Source of the DNA: Duncaniella muris
GTDB lineage: Bacteria; Bacteroidota; Bacteroidia; Bacteroidales; Muribaculaceae
Direction: 5' to 3'
Length of the DNA: 64,000 nucleotides
Assembly: GCF_003024805.1 (NCBI RefSeq)
Contig: NZ_PUEC01000001.1
Span: 1-64,000, forward strand
Below, piece after piece: positions 59,653 through 64,000 of this stretch; position 1 is the stretch's first letter; the number at the start of each line of letters is the position of its first letter. Under the pieces are notes generated by a model. That model had not been told where the DNA came from, searched no databases, and worked only from the letters and a program-made list of their open reading frames with translations. The position numbers were made by a program, and so were the translations under genes.

Positions 59653-59680
59653 GGACTATTTGGTCGGGTCTAAATAGTCC
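59653..59680. other. 9-bp hairpin next to the tRNA-like element
   Basis: GGACTATTT, loop ggtcgggtct, AAATAGTCC is a perfect stem. It lies in the 213-nt gap between the RecT start and the 59719 gene, which otherwise holds only the tRNA-like element and no supported coding frame. Confidence 0.6.
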
Positions 59681-59718
59681 TGTTGAGTTCTTTGTAGCAG
59701 TCGCAGGTCTGCCGTGCG

Positions 59719-59901
59719 TTATTCCAGTTTGCCCGGACGCTTGCAGGGGCTGACCTTGCCCTGCCTGCGCCACCGCTCCACGTTCCTACGTCCGAATATC
59801 TCATAGGCTTTCCGTTGGCTAATGTATTCGGGGTCGGCTTCATCTTTCTTGAGAAGGTGGACGACCTCAGCGGCTACATCTTTCACGAATACGCCATACA
59901 T
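59719..59901 (-). CDS. Small DNA-binding-type protein
   Basis: A 60-aa protein. SQRKAYEIFGRRNVERWRRQGKVSP reads like a short helix-turn-helix with a winged or MerR-type recognition part, similar to small excisionase-like proteins of Bacteroidales mobile elements. The N-terminal helix (VAAEVVHLLKKDE) precedes it. It could regulate the early operon or excision. No integrase is in the window to test the latter. Confidence 0.55.
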   Translation of the reverse strand: MYGVFVKDVAAEVVHLLKKDEADPEYISQRKAYEIFGRRNVERWRRQGKVSPCKRPGKLE

Positions 59902-59941
59902 AGGGTACGCTCTTGTCGGAAAACTGGAGAAACGTCATTGA

Positions 59942-60220
59942 TTAGTCCTCGCTGTCTTTAATGCACATAGGGTTAGGCTTCTCCATGACTTCCTCGCACA
60001 TCTTGTCGTATGCGATGAGCCAAGGGTCAACCTTGCTCCAACGTTTGTAGAGCCGTGCGATGAGGAACATTGTGCCAAAGCCAACAGCCTTGTCAACGAT
60101 AAAGCGGAATGTCCATGTAAGCAGGTTCGCGTCCTGCTCCTCGCCGAAGATGAGCAGGAAAGCCACCATGCCAAGGGCGAAGAGGATTGCTATGCGAATG
60201 ACTGAGATTGTCTTGTTCAT
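59942..60220 (-). CDS. Small membrane protein
   Basis: A 92-aa protein with two membrane helices (VIRIAILFALGMVAFLLIF and FIVDKAVGFGTMFLIARLY) separated by a short acidic loop, and a cytoplasmic charged tail. It resembles small two-helix proteins I know from Bacteroides phages. Its function is unknown; the gene is 11 nt from the preceding lipoprotein gene. Confidence 0.55.
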   Translation of the reverse strand: MNKTISVIRIAILFALGMVAFLLIFGEEQDANLLTWTFRFIVDKAVGFGTMFLIARLYKRWSKVDPWLIAYDKMCEEVMEKPNPMCIKDSED

Positions 60221-60231
60221 GGCTGTATGAT

Positions 60232-60468
60232 TTAATAGGGTTCAACTCCTGCCTCAATGAGGGCTGTTTCCTCCTCCACTGAGCCGCACCAAGTATCAAG
60301 GTACTCGTTGACGGCTGTATAGGTGTTGTCGTTGCGGTCGTATCCGCGTGCATCGCAGAAAGCATTCCACGATATTTCGCCACGGAGATTGTCAAGAGCG
60401 ACCTTGTTGGAGGTGCAACCGGTCAGCAGGGCGGTTGCGAGTGCGAGAGTTATGATGTACTTTTTCAT
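60232..60468 (-). CDS. Small lipoprotein
   Basis: A 78-aa protein with a lipoprotein signal: MKKYIITLALATALLTGC, lipobox LTGC, cleavage before Cys18. The mature part is acidic with two Cys (FCDARG, DTWCGS). It is the second predicted lipoprotein in this early operon, which may modify the host envelope. No family is recognised. Confidence 0.6.
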   Translation of the reverse strand: MKKYIITLALATALLTGCTSNKVALDNLRGEISWNAFCDARGYDRNDNTYTAVNEYLDTWCGSVEEETALIEAGVEPY

Positions 60469-60475
60469 TCTATTG

Positions 60476-60619
60476 TTATTTGTTGATGATTATCAAATCG
60501 GGGTGATATTTGAGGAGGTACTGGGTAAAGCGATATAGGCGATTGACCCAGTCGCCACGGGTGTCAATCAGATTGACAATGCGCTGTGCCTGCGCTCTCT
60601 TCTGCTCGGTGGTCTTCAT
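60476..60619 (-). CDS. 47-aa early protein
   Basis: ATG at 60619 opens a 47-codon frame, KTTEQKRAQAQRIVNLIDTR then WVNRLYRFTQYLLKYH. The start overlaps the upstream stop by one base (TAATG), indicating re-initiation. It is probably a helical, basic protein. Its function is unknown. Confidence 0.55.
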   Translation of the reverse strand: MKTTEQKRAQAQRIVNLIDTRGDWVNRLYRFTQYLLKYHPDLIIINK

Positions 60620-60819
60620 TACTTTGCGTCTTTGAAGTTGTCCACATAGAGGACGTGGGTCTTTTTGTCGGAGTCATATCGCCCGGTGCAGATAACGAAC
60701 TCGGGGAATGTGTGGCGTGCTGCGTCGATGACCTTGCAGACGATGTCCTTACTTACCACTACCTCGCCCTCGTTGAAGAGGGAGCAAATCGCATAGAAGA
60801 TTTCGTGATTGCTTGCCAT
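60619..60819 (-). CDS. Small early protein
   Basis: A 66-aa protein, EGEVVVSKDIVCKVIDAARHT then VICTGRYDSDKKTHVLYVD, with an alpha/beta pattern. It lies 3 nt after the 55-aa gene and is linked to the 47-aa gene by a TAATG overlap. I recognise no family. Confidence 0.5.
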   Translation of the reverse strand: MASNHEIFYAICSLFNEGEVVVSKDIVCKVIDAARHTFPEFVICTGRYDSDKKTHVLYVDNFKDAK

Positions 60820-60822
60820 AGG

Positions 60823-60990
60823 TCAATAGGTGTTTAGGTACTCCATGTGTGAGCAGACGGCATATTGCCCTGCGTGACGTGTGCCTTTCGGCATTTTGAA
60901 AATCTCATCGCAACACGATACGTTGTTGCGCTTGCGGTCGCAAAGAGCCTGCTTTGCTTCTGCTTTTGACTTGAAATACTTTCGTGCCAT
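60823..60990 (-). CDS. 55-aa early protein
   Basis: ATG at 60990 opens a 55-codon frame beginning MARKYFKSKAEAKQALCDRK and ending ...AVCSHMEYLNTY. It contains a CC pair and several Lys/Arg; a zinc-binding or nucleic-acid role is possible but not shown. It fits in tandem between its neighbours with 3- and 10-nt gaps, which supports it as a gene. Confidence 0.55.
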   Translation of the reverse strand: MARKYFKSKAEAKQALCDRKRNNVSCCDEIFKMPKGTRHAGQYAVCSHMEYLNTY

Positions 60991-61000
60991 AGTCAATTAT

Positions 61001-61195
61001 TTATTTCAGTCGGGTTATAGTCTGCACTCCTGCGCGGGTTGAGGTCTGAAACAGGTAGCCCTGCTCTTTGAGTTCTACACACGTCTTTGTGACGGTCTTG
61101 GGCTGATAGCCGTCGGGGGCTACACATGTTTCGCCGACTGTCATCCCTTTTAAAGCATCGGCGAGTGAGGCTGTTTTGAGTTTTTTTATTTCCAT
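61001..61195 (-). CDS. First gene of the early operon, Cro-position regulator
   Basis: A 64-aa protein starting at ATG 61195, which lies 40 nt after the early -7 box; the longer frame from 61237 overlaps that box. Features are KTASLADALKGMTVGETCVAPDGYQPKTVTK, with a Thr/Gln/Lys recognition-like turn. As the first gene opposite the repressor it has the position of a Cro-type regulator, although a classical helix-turn-helix is not clear. Confidence 0.5.
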   Translation of the reverse strand: MEIKKLKTASLADALKGMTVGETCVAPDGYQPKTVTKTCVELKEQGYLFQTSTRAGVQTITRLK

Positions 61196-61235
61196 TTCTG
61201 AGGTTATTTGGCTACTTTTTAGTAACTTCGAGTGC

Positions 61236-61274
61236 AAAGATAATCATAATTATGTTTCCAACATCATAATGATG
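61236..61274. promoter_or_regulatory. Early leftward promoter and paired operators
   Basis: TATCTTTG on the minus strand (plus bases 61235-61242) is the early -7 box. Beside it are ATCATAATTATG (61243-61254) and ATCATAATGATG (61263-61274), 11 of 12 bases identical and exactly 20 bp apart, each embedded in a palindrome (CATAATTATG; CATCATaATGATG). They lie between the divergent repressor and early operon and are the likely CI-type operators. They would occlude the -7 box when bound. Confidence 0.7.
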
Positions 61275-61330
61275 TGTTATTTAACTGTCTTTAACTCTGT
61301 TTGATGTTGATTGTTAATATAAGTAAATAA

Positions 61331-61723
61331 ATGAAGCCAATACCCGACATCCACATCGGCGAAGAGATAAAAAGCCGATTTGATAAGTCCGGCCTAACTC
61401 AAAAGGAGTTTGGGTCAAGAATTGGAATGCCACAGCAGAACGTGAGCAGAGTGTTCAATGGAGAGAGCATAGACACCAAGAGGCTTGTTGCTGTAAGTCG
61501 GGCATTAAACTTTAATTTCTTTGAACTCTACGCAAGCATAGACTATCACGAGGTGCATACCGAGGGTGACTATTCGCCTGCCTCCGATAGTGGAGACATC
61601 TCCGTAATCGTTGGAGATGCCGTCCTCGCAGAGCGAGTGAGGTTGTTGCAACAACTAATGGAAGAAAAGGACGAGCGTATAACTGAACTCAAAGAACGGA
61701 TCGAGGAACTGAAAGCAAAATGA
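61331..61723 (+). CDS. CI-like repressor with C-terminal coiled coil
   Basis: A 130-aa helix-turn-helix regulator. Residues 10-65 form an XRE-type domain: IKSRFDKSGLTQKEFGSRIG, MPQQNVSRVFNG and SIDTKRLVAVSRALNFNFFE. A short linker rich in Asp/Ser follows. The C-terminal 35 residues (RVRLLQQLMEEKDERITELK) form a coiled coil for dimerisation, in place of a cleavable peptidase-type domain. It is transcribed away from the early operon across paired operators and is the likely lysogeny repressor. The absence of a LexA-type protease domain implies induction by an antirepressor or another route. Confidence 0.8.
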   Translation: MKPIPDIHIGEEIKSRFDKSGLTQKEFGSRIGMPQQNVSRVFNGESIDTKRLVAVSRALNFNFFELYASIDYHEVHTEGDYSPASDSGDISVIVGDAVLAERVRLLQQLMEEKDERITELKERIEELKAK

Positions 61724-62085
61724 ACAACAGAATGATGTTTTACGTGCAAACTGCGTGGATTGGAGTAATAGGTGGTTGTTCGTTATGGTTGAGCAGATTA
61801 ATTTCTGATAACTATTGGATATCAGTTCCGCTGTTTTTGCTTATGTGGATTGCGCTAAGTTTCATCGGAATGGGATTGATAGGTTTATGCAACCCAGACC
61901 ATAGGTTATGCGCCAAATACGGGATTAAGATAGAGAATCTTCCGCTTTACCAAAAAGCATTTGAAGAACTTGTAGAGGCGGAAAAACGAGGCGAGGATAC
62001 GCAATGGATAGGAGACGAATTGCCGGATAAAAATGAATGGCTTAGATACCTCAGCTATGAAATAGAGCAGGGGCTAACGAAATAA
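61720..62085 (+). CDS. Two-helix membrane protein of the repressor operon
   Basis: A 121-aa protein with two N-terminal membrane helices (TAWIGVIGGCSLWLSRLI and VPLFLLMWIALSFIGMGLIGL) and a cytoplasmic part with ENLPLYQKAFEELVEAEKRG. It overlaps the repressor by 4 nt, so it is expressed in lysogens. Membrane proteins in this place often exclude superinfecting phages; that is an inference from operon position. Confidence 0.6.
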   Translation: MNNRMMFYVQTAWIGVIGGCSLWLSRLISDNYWISVPLFLLMWIALSFIGMGLIGLCNPDHRLCAKYGIKIENLPLYQKAFEELVEAEKRGEDTQWIGDELPDKNEWLRYLSYEIEQGLTK

Positions 62086-62092
62086 AAATTAT

Positions 62093-62482
62093 ATGGAACT
62101 GAAAGAATTTATAAAAACAGCAATAACTGATATCACTGAAGCAGTCAGCGAGTTGCAATCGGAACTCAACAATGGGGCGATAGTCAATCCGACTTTGCCA
62201 AATCCGATTGCGTTGAAAACACTGACGGTTGATAATGAGATTCGCCCGATAGAGCAATTGGCATTTGATGTTGCTGTGACGGCGACGGAAGCATCGGGTA
62301 TAGATGGCTCTGCGAAAGCAGGAATCAGCATCTTCGGCGCGAAAATCGGAACCGAATCAAGTGCAAAGACCGAAAATGTGTCAAGACTTACGTTTTCAGT
62401 CCCAATAGTATTTCCGACAACACACGTTAAGACCCCACAAGAAATCATGAGGGAAAAGAGACCGAAAAGGCCGACTGATTAA
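62093..62482 (+). CDS. Trypco2-like domain protein
   Basis: A 129-aa protein. The pattern LKEFIKTAITDITEAVSELQ, then IEQLAFDVAVTATEASG and SRLTFSVPIVFP, matches the trypsin-co-occurring domain 2 (trypco2) family found in bacterial conflict and peptidase-linked systems. The C-terminus is REKRPKRPTD, a short tag like those on two virion-type proteins of this phage. It is the last gene of the repressor operon, 7 nt after the membrane protein. A lysogen-expressed defence or immunity role is inferred. No trypsin-like peptidase is adjacent. Confidence 0.6.
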   Translation: MELKEFIKTAITDITEAVSELQSELNNGAIVNPTLPNPIALKTLTVDNEIRPIEQLAFDVAVTATEASGIDGSAKAGISIFGAKIGTESSAKTENVSRLTFSVPIVFPTTHVKTPQEIMREKRPKRPTD

Positions 62483-62643
62483 ATCCAGTCATCCCAATCC
62501 TCACCAGTTAGTCGCAGGAATGCCTCATCTGCTTGTGCAGCGGCCTCATATGCATAATTGAATCTGCCAGCGTAATGCTTAAAGAGTTTGCGATAAAGAC
62601 GTGAGTATAGCAAACGTTTAATTGTTCTGAATATATTTTTCAT
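62479..62643 (-). CDS. 54-aa basic protein with late promoter
   Basis: ATG at 62643 opens a 54-codon frame, basic at its start (MKNIFRTIKRLLYSRLYRKL) and acidic at its end (TGEDWDDWI). I remember similar 50-60-aa proteins in Bacteroides phages and conjugative elements. The ATG is 4 nt after the -7 box, so the mRNA may be leaderless. Its stop overlaps the convergent trypco2 gene stop by 4 nt. Its function is unknown; late timing is inferred from the promoter. Confidence 0.6.
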   Translation of the reverse strand: MKNIFRTIKRLLYSRLYRKLFKHYAGRFNYAYEAAAQADEAFLRLTGEDWDDWI

Positions 62644-62647
62644 GCCG

Positions 62648-62689
62648 CGAATATACGGCGGTTGGCATCATTCTGACTTTTAAGTTTTG
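62648..62689 (-). promoter_or_regulatory. Late-type promoter for the 54-aa gene
   Basis: Minus strand CAAAACTTAAAAG (TTAAAA begins at 62683) then TATATTCG (begins 62655), again 28 nt start to start. The upstream element is perfect and the -7 box has one change from TAnnTTTG. The +7 position falls at or just after the ATG. Confidence 0.6.
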
Positions 62690-62693
62690 AATT

Positions 62694-63107
62694 ATGGACG
62701 AAAACAAATACGAAGTATCGGATGAAGAACTGGCTTCCCTCGTGGAGGCTCTTGACAATATGCTCAATGAGGAAGAGCCGGACTTCTTCAGCGAACTGAA
62801 AGATTGTGCTTGGAACATCCTACATGAGAATCCCGGCATTGACATGGACGAATGGATTGATTTGCTCATGCGCCAATATCCTGCCGAGGTTGTAGATGCT
62901 ATCGGCTCTCATCCTGCGGAAGCATACGCCTCTCTCTCCTTGATGTGGAATGACGAATATACCGACAGCGACACTGGAGAATGTGACACCTTCCGAGGTT
63001 GGGCAAAGAGGTTTTCTTCGTATGGCGCGATAGACCGCTACGACAAGGCCGCTGAACAAGAAGCCATTTTAAGGTATTTGCAGGCGCAACATTACAAAAA
63101 ACAATAA
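62694..63107 (+). CDS. Acidic accessory protein, unknown
   Basis: A 137-aa acidic protein. The N-terminal helical region (SDEELASLVEALDNMLNEEE) and the end (GAIDRYDKAAEQEAILRYLQ) are helical; the middle contains PGIDMDEWIDLLMRQYPAEV. It is the last gene before the phage-host junction and uses less GC-rich sequence than the virion genes, as cargo genes near an attachment site often do. I recognise no family. Confidence 0.5.
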   Translation: MDENKYEVSDEELASLVEALDNMLNEEEPDFFSELKDCAWNILHENPGIDMDEWIDLLMRQYPAEVVDAIGSHPAEAYASLSLMWNDEYTDSDTGECDTFRGWAKRFSSYGAIDRYDKAAEQEAILRYLQAQHYKKQ

Positions 63108-63371
63108 AACCCTCAACCGAGGCCATAAAGTCCAGCAGAGGGGCATTTCTGAAAGAAATAGAGGACGATTAACCCTTACATCATAATCTCAAAAATCAAA
63201 CAAACGAATATGAAATGAAAATGACCAACATATTATCCCCTAAAATGTATGACGCACAAATAGCGTACAGCACACGGGTAAATCTCGAATTACGTTATAG
63301 TTTAAACGCTGCTCAGGCACTTATACTCTGATTAGTTTCATTGCAGCTTGACAGACTGCCTGAAATCTTTT
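63108..63371. other. Phage-host junction region
   Basis: This 264-nt AT-rich interval separates the last phage gene from the chromosomal transporter. It contains no supported gene; a 38-codon frame from 63215 is too weak to call. The attachment site should be within it, but the core cannot be defined without the left junction. Confidence 0.5.
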
Positions 63372-63373
63372 TT
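63336..63373 (+). terminator. Terminator at the junction
   Basis: TTTCA-tt-GCAG, loop cttgacaga, CTGC-c-TGAAA, followed by TCTTTTTTAG. The T-run is on the plus strand, so it ends rightward transcription leaving the prophage. On the minus strand the hairpin directly follows the transporter stop. Confidence 0.6.
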
Positions 63374-64000
63374 AGAATGATCCTGCGAGGCAGAGGTCTG
63401 TGATCCAGAGCCAGAGCGGGCAGAAACCTATAAAGAGGATGACCGAGAGGGTCAGTGACGAAGTGCCCTCGGCCACATAGGTGTCATATTCGTCGGCGAT
63501 GATGATGCCTGAAAATGCAGGAGGCAGAGCGCCGGCCACAACGAGCATCTTAAGGTTCAGAGGATCCATATGGAAGATCAAGCCCATGATAAGCAGCACG
63601 GCTGGCATCATGATCATCTTGAGGATTGATCCGAGTATTACCTGCCAGTTGATAGAGATCTTGATGGCCGAAAGGGTGATGCCGGCTGAGAATACGGCCA
63701 TTGAGGCATTGGCGCCCTTGATGAGTGTGAACGAGGGGCTTGCCCAGTCGGGCCAGGGTATTCCGACGAGCACCCAGATGACTGCGAGTATCGGGGCCCA
63801 TGCCACAGGCTGTTCCAGCGCGTGGATCACAGGAGCCCAGGCGCTTTTGTTTTTCGATGATCCGGGATTTTGCTTTTCAAGAGATGCGTTGAGCAGTGAA
63901 AGGCCCACGGGGATGCCGACGGCGTTGACAACAATGCCTACGATAGCCACAACGAGTGCCACAGTAGGGGTGGTGCCGAAGATAGGCTCCAGCACGGCGA
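63372..64000 (-). CDS. AEC-family transporter, C-terminal part (host gene)
   Basis: At least 207 codons of a leftward gene that runs past the window edge; its stop is at 63374-63372. The product is polytopic, with six or so membrane helices (VALVVAIVGIVVNAVGIPVGL, AWAPILAVIWVLVGIPW, ASMAVFSAGITLSAI, MIMMPAVLLIMGLIF, SLTLSVILFIGFCPLWLWI) and the substrate-pathway segment GALPPAFSGIIIADEYD typical of the auxin-efflux-carrier family, secondary transporters of organic anions in the inner membrane. It is a chromosomal gene and marks the right side of the insertion. The C-terminus seems intact. Confidence 0.8.
   Translation of the reverse strand, partial: AVLEPIFGTTPTVALVVAIVGIVVNAVGIPVGLSLLNASLEKQNPGSSKNKSAWAPVIHALEQPVAWAPILAVIWVLVGIPWPDWASPSFTLIKGANASMAVFSAGITLSAIKISINWQVILGSILKMIMMPAVLLIMGLIFHMDPLNLKMLVVAGALPPAFSGIIIADEYDTYVAEGTSSLTLSVILFIGFCPLWLWITDLCLAGSF

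Noticed and set aside
59576-59773. 65-codon frame across the RecT-upstream gap
   Set aside because: It overlaps the small DNA-binding gene out of frame and the tRNA-like element, and has no start near its plausible part.
63215-63331. 38-codon plus-strand frame in the junction region
   Set aside because: Short, with no promoter of either class and no coupling to a neighbour; cannot be told from chance.
1-64000. Search for an integrase, CRISPR array, insertion sequences and standard tRNAs
   Set aside because: None was seen. A tyrosine or serine integrase is expected for this temperate phage and is probably left of the window.

Overview
The window is almost entirely an integrated temperate phage of a Bacteroidales host, followed at the far right by a chromosomal gene (AEC-family transporter, 63372 to the window end). 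The host assignment rests on the promoter style (TAnnTTTG -7 boxes, little Shine-Dalgarno signal) and on protein families I know from Bacteroides/Muribaculaceae phages. All family names come from motif reading and memory; no search was run. The left prophage end and the integrase lie outside the window.

Layout. Positions 1-20764: start of a leftward terminase-small-like gene, two small virion-type genes and a 19 kb polyvalent gene (ParB-like, pyrophosphatase-like, N6-methylase, helicase and metallopeptidase domains) that is split into two frames at about 13.32 kb. 20826-29202: portal, an inverted large-terminase pair, scaffold-like protein, a 54-aa mini-protein resembling the capsid leader, major capsid and head-completion proteins. 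29199-39402: a complete diversity-generating retroelement (DGR), with a 2807-aa fibre carrying the variable repeat (VR) at its C-terminus, a template repeat (TR) differing from it only at adenines, a structured spacer and a reverse transcriptase. 39487-43848: virion-type, membrane, holin, amidase and spanin-like genes and three related small proteins. 43929-46978: a leftward tail-hub-like gene and its partner.

47022-61195 is one leftward early operon of tightly overlapping genes: small regulators, RecT, PD-(D/E)XK exonuclease, PAPS-reductase-like protein, SNF2 helicase, HU, DUF1064 nuclease, a helicase loader, many tiny proteins, a radical SAM protein and a C5-cytosine methyltransferase. It diverges from a CI-like repressor operon (61331-62482) across a pair of 12-bp operator-like repeats. 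62479-63107 holds two further accessory genes, then the phage-host junction.

The most notable regulatory signal is a promoter class, AAAACTTAAAAG followed by TAnnTTTG at one fixed distance (28 nt start to start), found before eight transcription units, nearly all virion or lysis genes. It looks like a phage-specific late regulon. Other unusual items are the DGR without a visible Avd gene and with an extended RT, the frame change in the giant polyvalent gene, an ORF overprinted within it, a tRNA-like element ending in CCA inside the early operon, and a 26-codon gene locked between two 4-nt overlaps.
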